Made by a program: the position numbers and the translations under genes. From assembly GCA_029532415.1 (NCBI GenBank), contig JAQOTA010000053.1, forward strand, positions 5,394,001 through 5,458,000: a DNA stretch of 64,000 bases, given 5' to 3'. Below, piece by piece: positions 48,667 to 59,935 of the stretch (the first letter of the stretch is position 1; every line of letters begins with the position of its first letter). A model generated the notes under the pieces. That model was not told where the DNA came from and made no database searches. It saw only the letters and a list, made by a program, of their open reading frames with translations. This DNA comes from Marasmius tenuissimus. Taxonomy: Eukaryota > Basidiomycota > Agaricomycetes > Agaricales > Marasmiaceae.

Positions 48667-50494
48667 ATGTCCCCAGCACACGAAGCATACATCGTTCAGA
48701 ATTTTGTCGACCGCTTCAATGAGCTCAAGCGAGAGGTGGATATTGTCCTTCAGACTCACAACATAGAGCAAGGACAGACGTTGACCCGAGAGGTGGTGTT
48801 GTTCCAACAGAGGTTACAGCAGGTGCGTATTCATATCTTTTGAGGTTTTTATATGGCCTCATCATTCTTTTCTTTTCTAGCACTATTGACTGTTTCAGCC
48901 AGATGAGATGGAAACAATGTCAGACAGCGCGCTTCATATGATTCTCTATCTGGACGATATGCGCAATACCATCGTTGATCCTCCCGACCGACCGTTTCCT
49001 TTCCCCGAAACTCCCAACGAACCCCAACGAGGGCCAGGACGACCTCGGAAAGCTATCGATCCCAATCTCCTGAGGCTCGCTGTGGACATGAGAAGAACGA
49101 AACGATTAGCAGATATTCTACAAGTCCACGTTCGAACGTTGCGAAGACGTGCATTGGAAGAGGGATTGGTCGAACCAGGGGAACCAGTTTATGTTGAGTT
49201 TGAGACGGAGGAGGGCCTAATCATGCGCGTATACAGGTCCTCCACAGGACCTGTTTCCGACATATCCGACCATGATCTTGACGAGGCAATGAAGAGCATC
49301 ATCGTTGCTTTCCCTTCGTTTGGTCAGCGACTCATTCAAGGGCACCTCAAGTTCATGGGAATACATATTCCGCGATCTCGAGTGCAGGCATCATATGGCC
49401 GTGTAGTTGGTCTGCCGACCCAAGCCTTTGGCGTTCGCAGAATCAATCGACGGATCTATACAGTACCAGGTCCGAATTCGTTGTGGCATCACGATGGACA
49501 GCACGGCAAGTTTTATCTCTCACCGAGTATCCTTCCTGTTTGCTAAATTGTCCATAGGTCTAATACGGTACAAAATCGTCATCCATGCCTTTGTCGATGG
49601 ATTTTCTCGGATGGTGACGGGAATTCAGGCTAGCAATAACAACCGTGCTTCCACTGTACTAGATGTCTTTTTAGAGGCAATCCAGATACACGGTTGTCCA
49701 AGCCGCGTTCGTGGAGACCACGGAACGGAGAATGGTATGGTCTGCGAGTTTATGGAAACCTTGAGAGGTACAGGCCGTGGTTCGTACCTCTATGGAAAGT
49801 CGGTATTGGTTTCAATCTATGAGTGAATGTGTTTATTGATGACATAGAATACAGGAGTATTCACAACATTCGAATCGAACGTCTATGGCGCGATGTCACT
49901 CTCGGGTTTGGAGCAAAGTGGAAATACTTTTTCCAAGACCTAGAAGTGAACGAGAGTCTCGACGTGAACAATAACAATCATATTTGGCTTCTTCAACATC
50001 TATTCCTTCATGCAATCAACAATGATGCCAGAGTATGGGCAGAATCTTGGAACCGTCACCCAATCACTCTACGACAGCAGCGTTCACAATCCCCGGCAGA
50101 AATGTTCGTATTCGGGATGATGGAAAACGGAATGCGAGGCATGGAGGAGATTGCCAATGTCAACGATGACCATCTTGTCGACCTCTCTGCACAGGAAGAT
50201 CGTGATGCGTACGGGATCGATTGGCAGGAGATGGAAGATAACACCATGGTTGATCATCACAACCAGGCCAATCCACCTGATTCTGAGGATGCTACTAACC
50301 CTTTCGATACCCATATTCCCGACCATTTTTCTCATGTCGAGGTGGAATCACCTAATTGCCCTCTATCTGCCGAACAACTTCAGAGTTTGAACGATATTCT
50401 GTACTCTCTTCCCCACTTTCAGAACCCAGATATGGATAGCCGTAGATTGGTATGGCGTAGAGGTCTGGAAGCTTGCTATGGATTTTTTGTATAG
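48667..50494 (+). CDS. DD34E integrase-like (rve-type) recombinase, intact copy B
   Basis: Four exons (48667-48822, 48899-49505, 49558-49798, 49855-50494) give 547 residues. The N-terminal half has a GPGRPRKAIDP segment and a helix-turn-helix-like block (LADILQVHVRTLRRRALEEG). The catalytic core reads WHHDGQH (D251), HAFVDGFSRMV, RGDHGTEN (D308) and IRIERLWRDV (E343), with 34 residues between the second Asp and the Glu, the retroviral-integrase/IS-type spacing. The C-terminus is acidic. The second intron uses a GC-AG boundary (GCAAGT donor). Relatives are widespread in mushrooms as integrase-core proteins of uncertain mobility. Nothing is broken, in contrast to copy A at 16-18 kb. A HECT-like gene follows 213 bp downstream in the same direction. 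Confidence 0.82.
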
Positions 50495-50707
50495 TATTAC
50501 TACTGGTATAAAAATGGTCTGTGCGCTGAACACTGTCGATGGTCCGTGCGCACTGTTGACAATCGTGGGCACGAATTTGACATCTCGACTCCGACAGTAC
50601 AGGTCAGCTTGCCCCAATTCTTTCCCCCATTCCTTTCATTTTTCTTCCTCTTTGTTCTCTTTTTTTTTTGACCCTCTTTCTCCTATTTATCCCTTAATTA
50701 TCGTCCA

Positions 50708-53700
50708 ATGGCAAGCAGAACACCTTGTACGGTGTCACGGTGTCCATGTGTTCAATTTATGGATACTGTACGTACTCTGACGCGTTTGAACGCGTCGCCG
50801 TTACTCACACTTCAATTCTATAGGGTAGCAGGATCTGTCTTTGTACTCATCCCTTGGACGAGCATCCTCAAGTACGTGCACCATCAAGCCTACTGCCAAA
50901 GGGAGGCACCGATGCAGGGTGTACCGGGTTTTATATTGTATGTGTATCACAGATCAAGTTTTACTCATTATTTACTGACCTATGATAGTCCGGAGGTGAA
51001 CTAACACCCTTCACTGCTTGCTCAAGACCCAACTGTGGACAGGTCTATTTATCGCACAACCCGATCGAGACTCCACCATCATCATCATCATCCTCTTCAC
51101 TTTCTTCGCGACCGTCCATTGCCTCCTGGCAGCCCCCTTCATCTCAGATTGCTTCTGCACCTGCTCTCTCGTTGTCGGCTGGTGCTGGTACATCCTCAGC
51201 CTTTGGTAGTACACCATGGGTGACTACCCGGAATATTTCCGTTCCCCGAGATGGACGTGTCACCTCCCATGAAGCTATGTCTGGAATCAACGGACGACAG
51301 CTACCTCTTCCCAACCATTCAAAACCCAACTTATTTGCGCAAACTGCTCGGGCTGTTAAGAGCAAAAGTACCGCGTCAAGTCGAATCAAGCGTGATGACT
51401 TTGACGGTGCTATGCAGATCGGGGAATATAAAACGCAAACTGTAACATTTTTTTTCCTACCGTTTGTGGTACGTTGAGTCTCTGTCTTGTTGACTTATAT
51501 TCTGACTTGCAACTGGCCACAGGAAACCACCCTGATGCCTGAAGACCATCAGTTGTTTGTTAGCCAATTTCCCAAGGACGAACGACCAGGACTGCGGCTT
51601 TGGCCAGCAGTTTTAGAACCAATCCTCCGCACCTTCAAGACATTCCACCTCTCCTATGATTACACCATCCGTGCTCGATCCGACCAAGAAAACCTCTTTC
51701 CGACCCTCTATCCAGTCCTGGTAGAGTATCTCAACTCGCACGGATTTCGTTTGTACGACCGTGAATTCCCTACCGAGCCACCAACAGATGGGACTACCCC
51801 TTTGATGATGTGTAGAGTTGGCAGAAACCAAGTGAAGCATGGTTCGATCCTGAGCCAGGACGTAACTCTCAATCCCGGCAATTGGACGTTGGAGAATATC
51901 TTGAGGACGACGGGCCATACCAACATGCAGATCTTGCTGGACCGAAAGCAGATACTGTTTATCTGTGAGCATTTCATTGACTCCTAATGTGGTACTGTGC
52001 TCTAAATCTGTTTTGGTAGCGTTTCCTCAACCCCTAAGTGGACCAATAGGCGATTATCAAACGCATCCGTGCTTTGCGTATCACCTCTGGGACGAACACC
52101 TTAGAATTCGAGGAAAGAACAGATTTGAGGTTACCTGTTGGGAAACCTGCCCAGCTCCCGTTGACGTACCTCAACCATCCTCATCTTCATCGTCCGATGA
52201 ATCATCCTCCGCCGGCAGACGTCGCAGAACCGACTCTATAGAGCGTTCACCATCACCACCACGCCAGCGTCGACGTTATCATCACTTGAACGACCAAGAT
52301 GATGCGGAATATGTTCCATCGCGTTCTGTCACTCCTGCTCTCTCATCTTCATCAATCGCTACACGACAAGTTCATTCCATCACACCTGCCTTTACCCAAC
52401 CATATTCTGAGCCTGCTATGCCACCAATCAACCCTGTTACTATTTCCATTGCTGATTCTGCTCTCGGTGCCATTCAGCCCATTCCTGCTATTGCTGCTTC
52501 CCATGTTCCTGCTTCTGCTCTTTCCATTATTCCTGCTCCCAGTCCTGTTTCTATTCCTACTCCTTCCCCTGTTCTTGCTCCTGCTCCATTTCCCGTTGCA
52601 CCTACCCCGACGTCTTCACCTCCCCCCGACGCACTGCCTACCACAATTAGCCAGGAAGATTTGCTGAGCGTCTCCGAGTTTATCACTCCCTCAGTCTGGC
52701 GTAGGACCCTTCAGGAACGATGTGCCAATATTACGACTGGATTCAGCCTTCAATCAGAAACTCTCGATAATGCTGCAGATGCCTTCATCGGCCTAGTCAT
52801 GAATATTCATGGTGGACCAACCGTCTCTCTACCCGAAAAAACAACCGTCCGAGCCTTTGATCTGCAATACCTGCTCATGGGCGATCACTACACGACAATG
52901 TAATTCATTGCTCTTATATGTTCTGTCGTGATCATAAGCTGACTACTGTTCTTTCTTTCAGCGGCAAGACGATTGATGGGGTCGATCGTATTGACGATGG
53001 TACTGACGATGGTGCCACCAATGTCATTCAACGTCCTGGTATAGGCCCAACGCCTGTCAAAGTTTTGCTGCGACGATGCATTGAAAAACTCATGGAAAAT
53101 GGCGACTACTTCAAAGATTACGATGAGCACAAAACCTGGGCTTTCCGACCAGAACAGTCTTCTGAGCGTACGATCTTTGCCAAGACTGTTGGCACTTTTA
53201 TGGCGCTGCATCTTCAGTGGATAGGATCGACAGGACATCCCTTCCTCCCCATGATGTATGTCCTGGCCATTCGAGGCTTGGAATACTGTATGGATATCCG
53301 GAATATCAGGCTGGTCAACAAGCAGTTGGCACTGAGCCTTGCTCATTGGCCGGACACTATCGAAGACCGGAATGATGCCGCGTTTCGTGATCCATCCAGT
53401 CATGTTACGTCTCTCCTCATCTCATATCTCACCAACACGGAGGTATGTTTTCTCTATAAACATTTGACATCACGATACTGACACTGGTTGTAGGTTGCCC
53501 AAATCCTCAGGTGTCGCGACCCTAACATCTGGAATGGATTCAAACGAGAGCTCTTCGTCTCAGCGTTGTTCAAGACACAGCCCGAGTTTATTGCCAACGA
53601 CCTTCGATCAATCACAGCCGGATTTGATCTACCTCTGGCACGCATTCAAAAGTCGTATCTATGGGTGCGTACTCGCATCCTTTTGTCAGTTTTTATGGAA

Positions 53701-54395
53701 CAGTCCCTAACCCTCTTCTTGTAGGCCTTCTCTCAGCGGAACACTGCTCCTCTGATTGGCAAGATGGTCAGCAGGCAGCTGCAGAGTATCGATGCTCTAA
53801 TTGACAAGATTGATTACCCCAGCAACGGGAGTGATCCCTTTGTTACTCAGCTTCGTACGCAACTAGAGTCTTACATCAGAGGACTAGGCCATCCCGCATC
53901 GCTTATAGCCAATCCCGAGTTGAGGATCACTGGATTGTTCTCCCAGGTTGATGCTCTAGAGGCTCAATTGGAGATGTTTCGTTGCGACAAGGTGCTTGAG
54001 GCATGTACGGGAACTGATGTAGAACCACTTGGGGAATGGCGAATTCACGTGAGTTTTTTCGACAATCATATCTGGCGCAACACTGTCTGACTGCTATCTA
54101 GGTGTCTGTCAAGCTACCAATGGGCCCTCCGTCACGTCTCATGGGAGAATCAGACACGGATTATGAGGAACGTAGACAACAGGCCATACGGGCTCAACGT
54201 GATCACCCACCACCTATACGATTCAAGACTTGCTCCCAGCAAGTCATCTTCTACCGGACGCCTTGGCTCATCACAAAGCTCCAAGAGGCCTCCAACATCC
54301 ATAGCCCTCGTCGCGAAGAGGCTGCCAATGCACTCGAGTGCTGGTTTCATACTAGCTTTGTCACTGTCGGACAAACGGAATATACGTTCGGTTAG
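50708..54395 (+). CDS. HECT-like E3 ubiquitin ligase-related protein, intact copy B
   Basis: Ten exons fit in phase and give about 1059 residues, ending TAG at 54393-54395. The N-terminus has a Cys/His-rich knuckle (SRCPCVQF, then RICLCTHPLDEH) and a CSRPNCGQ motif. A Ser-rich region and a central conserved domain follow. A long Ser/Pro/Ala linker with an Arg-rich patch (GRRRRTDS) suggests nuclear entry. The C-terminal third resembles a HECT domain: GIGPTPVKVLLRRC, an AKTVGTFMALHLQWIG helix, and a C-lobe with IRFKTCSQQ, whose Cys1006 fits the ubiquitin-accepting position. HECT ligases transfer ubiquitin from an E2 to substrates. Substrate and E2 are unknown. Exons 2-3 are the least certain. 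The neighbour is the integrase gene, as in copy A but in the opposite order. Confidence 0.68.
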
Positions 54396-54756
54396 TATCC
54401 TCAAGGACTCTTTTCCTTTCCATTCAATGCTCTGAGTTTTATATTACTGTATATACTAATTCTCCACCGTGTCTCGAGATAACTTCCAGACTTACATTAT
54501 CGCTGTCTCATTGCTGCTTACTGTATCCGTTGCTCACTCCTCCATGGCTCGCTGTACTTGCACTAACACTTTTGTTGTCACTTCTGATGTACTGTATTCT
54601 CGTCGCTTTGCTGCCACTTTGTTCATTGTACTGCTGTATTTCCATCACCGTAGCTCACTGTAAATCGCATTGCTGATTTTGACCCAATTGAACGTACCCT
54701 AAAGCAATCATTCCTTTGGGGAATAAGAAGCACTCGATCCCTTGCTTCCCTTCTTT
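54396..54756. other. Intergenic, no gene seen
   Basis: T/C-rich sequence between the HECT-like gene and the F-box-like gene. No terminal repeat matching the left flank of the integrase gene could be found by eye. Confidence 0.45.
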
Positions 54757-56007
54757 ATGCACCGTGCTCTGAACGTTGAGGAACTCCGTCTCAAGATCAT
54801 TTCATTCCTCAATAAAAAGGACCATACTGCCCTCCTTCTCCTCTCCAAGTCCTTCAGACAGACTCTACGTCCCATAACCATGCTCAACCTCTCCATTACC
54901 CAAAAACACCTTGATGCATGCTGGACCTACTGTTCAGGGAAAACACTCGCCGATCCTGCCCATTCTTTCAGAACCGCAACAATTGACCTGGCTGTCAGTC
55001 CCGGCGATATCCTATATTTCCTCGGAAAATGCAAGGTCGATTCCGTCACCAATCTACAAGTGGAAAATTCCAATGCTCTTGTCAAAGATAACGAATATTT
55101 GGACATTGCGATCGTAGAAATTTGCGCCAAGTTCACCTCGGTCAAGGACATAGAGATTACGGGGATGGGCGAGGGTCTGCAAGGGGAAATCCTTGGATCT
55201 TTCGGAAATTTGGTCCATTTGACGATTCACATACCCATCGAGCGATCCATGTCCTTTCCTACACTCATCCTACAGCAACTGAACGCTCTAGTGGTTGTGG
55301 ACCTTGAGAGCCATGGCCAAACCAAGTCAATCGCGTTCTCATCGCTTGCCGCTCGGATCGTTGCCCCCAATCTTGAAAAACTGTCCATTATCGGTGGTTT
55401 TCGCACCAACCTCATTCCTATCAGGGAGCTTGTAAGGAGGTACCGTACGACTGTTGTGGAGTTGTCACTTCTGGATGAGGAAGGACCGGATGTTGGTGCG
55501 TTAGGTTTTTACTTACAGTTGTGATTAATGTTAACGGAATTAATAGACTGGCATGTTATGTCGTTCCCTCAGATGCCACGCCTCCATACCCTGGTTTTGG
55601 ATATTTCTTGGGCTGGAGTCTACGTCAACAGCGAGAATCAATTTCAGGACAGTTTGCCTGTGCTTCGTTCCATAATCCTCCAAGCCGAACAATCCAAAGT
55701 CTATGGGGGGCTGATCAGGTCACAGTGGAGAAAGCTTGCGGATGGGCTAAGACTGGTACAGAATCGTCTCGAGATGCTTCAATGTGACATCAGGGGAGAC
55801 TCAGAAGATTTGATTGAGTCGTTCATAGCAAACATTAGGGAGCGCCTTGAAGAGATAGGCACAGATGCTGGGACTATTCCTATACAAGAAGGCACCCTTG
55901 CTTCTCAGTGGCCAGAGCCTGCACACCTGCTGGCTCCTCGAAGGAAGAGCGTAAAGAAAAGGGCTTGGACCTCAGGTTGGGGAGACGTTGGATCTGTAGT
56001 ATCGTGA
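54757..56007 (+). CDS. F-box-like protein
   Basis: Two exons (54757-55495, 55547-56007) give 399 residues. The N-terminus LNVEELRLKIISFLNKKDHTALLLLSK has the spacing of a degenerate F-box: a conserved Leu/Ile pattern, then an Asp-His/Thr-Ala-Leu core. The rest reads as leucine-rich strands (VTNLQVENS, NLEKLSIIGGF, RLHTLVLDISW) as in LRR-type F-box proteins of mushrooms. F-box proteins act as substrate receptors in SCF ubiquitin ligases. The substrate is unknown. The ATG at 54757 follows an in-frame TTG, and the ATG is preferred. This family is large in Agaricomycetes and often lies near repeats. Confidence 0.7.
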
Positions 56008-57402
56008 GTTGTAATTCTGCTCTTTTAACTTTGTTTGACTTACCAAGAATCTTACAGCGGTGGCTCCCAGTAGTCTAGATTCGAAATAATTTCTTGTAGT
56101 GCTTGTAGTACAAAAAAGCGATAGTAATGTTCTGATAATAACAATCGATTGTTGAAAGATACGCGTACGTTGACGCACTACCTCACGTGTATGTCACATG
56201 ACTTTTTCTCACGGCATGGTTCCATGAAATTGTATAGGCTTCCAGCCAAATTCAGGTTCAATTCGAGTCCAATACATGATTTTTCAAAGATAAAACAACA
56301 AAGAAGGTCAAATCGTCGAGCTCTACTCATTGTGCACCATGAGTAGAGACCTCAGAAACGCCTTTGAAGAAAAGGTAGGTAAGAAAAAAGTATATAATAA
56401 TCATTCTACGTGTATGGAGATATATCTGTGGGAAAATTGTCAGGACATTCCAGCTGAGGGTGAGTGAAAAGATTCACATCAGAGGTAGTAGCCCTGACTG
56501 AATGAGAGGGTCATCAAAGAGAGCAATGAAAATATAAGCAATGAGAACATACCTCGAATCTTTCATGATAGTTGATGCATTTGAGAGAGAATAGACAATG
56601 AATTTTGACCGCGGCACGTTGATCAACGCGTTGCCAGCAAGTCATGATAGAACCGCTCCGAGCCCCCAGATCCGCGTCGGAGCTGCACTGTCATCAACGA
56701 GGCGCGTTTGTACCACGCGTTGCCAAGTCTAGGTGCAGTCCTTCCGCACAACACCAACAAAAACACGTCAAAAACAATCAAAAATGATCCTGAGGATAAA
56801 AAACACGTCAAAAACAATGGAACAGAATGATAAAACTCACCTAAACCACCAGAAAGCAGGATAAAAGAACAAAAGCTGCAGCAATTGTCCTTTTTACCCA
56901 CTTGTCCATTCTAAGCAACTCTACTAGGTTGGACAAATGGCACAAGAGCTGCAGATTGTGCCTTTGCCCCCCCTTTCAAGTTGAAGAATGTGGAGATGGT
57001 GGTGGTTTGGGATCAACCCGCACAAGCGAGCGCGTCGACAATTGTACGTGGCGGCTGAGCGTGCGAATTTCTGCACAGCTTGCACAGCCAGCCATCAGGT
57101 CAGTGGTTCTTTCTCGATATTTGGAAGACGCCGACCAGCGGCAAAGCCCGCTACTGCCTTTTTTTTTTTTCTATAGACGCCCATCCCCACACTTCGCCCC
57201 AGTCACGCCGCCATATAACAACCTCACCAACCCATTACAGTCGCATTGATACGGCATCTAATACACCTAAACAGCAGTAAGACACTACTAATACCACCCG
57301 TCATCCACACCGCCAAAGCCCATCAACGTCGTCACCCTCATCCCCACTACCCGCAGAAACTTCGGAGAGCACGTATAGTTTCATCACTTCCAGCACACAT
57401 TC
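56008..57402. other. No convincing gene; short direct repeats
   Basis: The sequence AACACGTCAAAAACAAT occurs twice near 56761 and 56809. A GCGTTGCCA word also recurs at 56630 and 56720. Frames at 56623-56901 (minus) and 56902-57249 (plus) are open but unsupported. Confidence 0.4.
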
Positions 57403-58217
57403 CTAAAACAAATCGCCTAAGTCCGCGTTGAAAACATCCCGTAATCTGACACTCACTGAAAAACTCTTCTCGCCCCAGGTGTAGTTCACTTTGTGCAAAC
57501 GACAACTGAAGACAGCCCCTCTCCCCGTAAGCGCCGCCTCCTTCAGAGTCACTGGATACAAGTTGTCGTTGAAAATCTAAATCGTCGTTAGCCCGTTGAA
57601 ATAAAACCAAACGACAGCTTTCGCACCTTTGTTTGCTCTGTCAAGTACATCCGTAACCTCGTGCCGTGGTCGTCGTCGAAAGGCGACCACAATGCAAACT
57701 GACATTCATCGGTTATATATAACATTTTATAGAAAGAAGAAACGACATACTTGCGATCCGTATAAACGTGCGAGCCTATCTAAGGCATGACATTGCTCCT
57801 TCATTAATTGAATCGATTTTTGCGAGTCCTTACCCTCGTGTGGGTCCATCAGCGAGAGCCTCGCATCGATACGGACGCCCGGGATCTGTACACGTCGAGC
57901 GTCAGTACACGTGAAACCCATCATGTTGTAGAGCACACCTTCTGGTTCCGATAGTTTGACTCCACCATGAACACCCTTCCATATATATCGGGCCTCAACG
58001 GCAAAGGACCATGCTGCCGCTCAAACGTTAGCACACTTCTCTCCAAGGGGCCAATATGGTGTGAGGAAGCGACGGGCGGTGCGACGTCAAACGGAATAGC
58101 GACCCTGACGAGACTGTTTGAACCGGGAAGAACGAGACTCTCCACCGCCGCTTCGCAAGTGAGGGAAGGCATTGCTAAAGACAATCCACAGCTGTCATGC
58201 ACATATAAATAATCCAA
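57403..58217 (-). CDS. Hypothetical protein, four exons
   Basis: Exons join cleanly with introns of about 50-60 nt. The 5' exon (ATG at 58217, or the internal MPSLTCEAAVESL at 58181) runs to RVFMVESNYRNQK. Next come IPGVRIDARLSLMDPHEG..RLARLYGSQ, then FALWSPFDDDHGTRLRMYLTEQTK, then IFNDNLYPVTLKEAALTGRGAVFSCRLHKVNYTWGEKSF. I do not recognise the family. The residues suggest a compact beta-rich protein. The 3' end is uncertain: the frame can read to TAG at 57403 or splice once more. It is transcribed toward the F-box-like gene at 54.7 kb. Confidence 0.5.
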
Positions 58218-58375
58218 ACATCAAACTGTGTCCTGATCGAAGCATCGGATGTAACGCAGCATGCAACGGAAAGGAGATGAACAGATAAATCCCATCGTCG
58301 ATCCAAAAGAAATTTATAGACCTCCTAGTCCAGTCAAAAATATACAGGTATTGGCGAACTGAAATCACATGAGAG

Positions 58376-59349
58376 TTACATGCTGTCCAAGCCAGGCAAA
58401 TTCATCAATCTCCTGAAATCACACGAGTTATCGCTGCACCAAGTTGCAAACTGCCAACCACAAGCAAAGAAATCGTCCGAAAAGCCCCTGACAAACGCCG
58501 TTCGATAGAAATCTTCGTATCGCGCGCATTGATCCGGAAGGTGTCCCCAAGGAATGGCCATAATACCTCTCGCGCCCCGAAGCGTTCGAACTAAGCCTGG
58601 GCAATATTCAAGGACCCCTGATATCTGCCTGAACCCGTTGTGCCGAAATGACTCGAATCCGAGCCTCTGAGCCCGCGTGTGTTCAATGTCGTGCTCTGCA
58701 ACAAGGTGCAACGCAGTGTTGCGCATCAGGTTTAACCGATTAAACGTGAGCTCCGGATACATAGTGAAGACAGTCGTCGCCGATACGAAGTTGGCCGACA
58801 TGGTACCCTGGAATTTGAAGAAAGGCAGCCAAAAGCTATTCGCCGGAGCGGCCGTCACGGAGACTTTCGGAAGTCGCCCATGAGCATAGAGAGTACGACT
58901 GGCAGAACTCTTCTCGTCCTTCACAAACTCCACGCGCCGGAAACTGCAAGCAAAGCTATTGTTGACTGTAGTCGAGTGATCATGGAGACGACTCACTTTT
59001 TGTTATGAAGGAAAGTTTCGATTAACCGAAACCTGTCCCATGGGACGAGCACGTCCGTCGATACTTCTTTGTTGAACTTCGTCAAACCGAGAAACTCCAG
59101 AGCCACTAAACCGGTAAGGAGAGCATAACTGTCGAGCAACAGTGTTTGGAGGTCTTCAGGGTTGCAATCTAGGCGACTCTCAATCGTCTGAATGCCCTGG
59201 ATGGTGAGCCGTGCTTCGAAGGCCGCCTTTAGATCTGTCGAGCAAGACGCCAAAGACAGTAGGTCGTCCATTGGAATAAGCGAGAATATCCTAATAGCAA
59301 TGTTCTCCGTCTCAAAGAGGAGATTCGCTAGGGACGACAAGAAAGACAT
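58376..59349 (-). CDS. F-box-like/hypothetical protein, two exons
   Basis: Exons 58997-59349 and 58376-58943 join in phase and give 306 residues. The start MSFLSSLANLLFETENIAIRIFSLIPMDDLLSLASCSTDLKAAF-type segment (written here in part) has the Leu-Ile-Pro-Asp-Asp-Leu-Leu pattern of an F-box. The rest (NTALHLVAEHDIEHTRAQ, VLEYCPGLVRTLRGARG) shows no domain that I recognise. It is likely a substrate-receptor-type protein of the SCF class by analogy. No stop or frameshift is visible. Confidence 0.5.
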
Positions 59350-59559
59350 GGCAGAGGACCGGAAGTGAAACCGACATTTTCAACTCGTCGTGGCACAGGG
59401 GCCATTTTTTTCACGGGATCTACACCCCCCTTAGGACCCATTGGATGCAGGAGGCCTGTTGTACAGCATATACAGGGTTTCAAATCGACGAGACGCACGA
59501 AGGGGGTACCTTGGGAAAAGCATCAACCGACGATCAAATTCCGGTACGTTGAACTTTCT

Positions 59560-59935
59560 CGTCGAGCTGGCGTAGGGCTAACCGTTCCTGCAGCGCAAAG
59601 TATCAGCCTTATGCAGCTCTTCGCCAACGTTTCTGGTATCAGTACTTGAAGCAGTATGATACGGACGATACACTCACCGTGTCCCATCTCGAACTTACAT
59701 CCATGCTCGACTCCCTTGGCTCTACCCTCACCGACTCCACTATCAATTCGTTCTTCACCCGGTTCAACAAGCAGCCTCACCAAGACGACCTCACGATCCT
59801 CGAAACCATCCAATGTCTCGAAACCGAGCTGGGTCGACCTGATGCTGAGAAGAATCGCGTCGAGGAGGGCGATACAGGCAGTAGATATTCTCTCGATCCT
59901 GATGAAAATCAATCCGTTGAGGTCGAATAATTTCG
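59560..59935 (+). pseudogene. Fragment of phosphatidylserine decarboxylase 2-type gene (EF-hand region)
   Basis: The frame RFWYQYLKQYDTDDTLTVS, then HLELTSMLDSLGSTL and IQCLETELGRPDAEK, matches what I know of the EF-hand-like segment that precedes the decarboxylase domain in fungal Psd2 enzymes. Those enzymes convert phosphatidylserine to phosphatidylethanolamine at endosomal or Golgi membranes. No C2 domain is seen upstream and no LGST cleavage motif or decarboxylase domain downstream; the frame ends at TAA near 59935. It is therefore a lone fragment, probably a duplicated or transposed piece. Confidence 0.5.
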
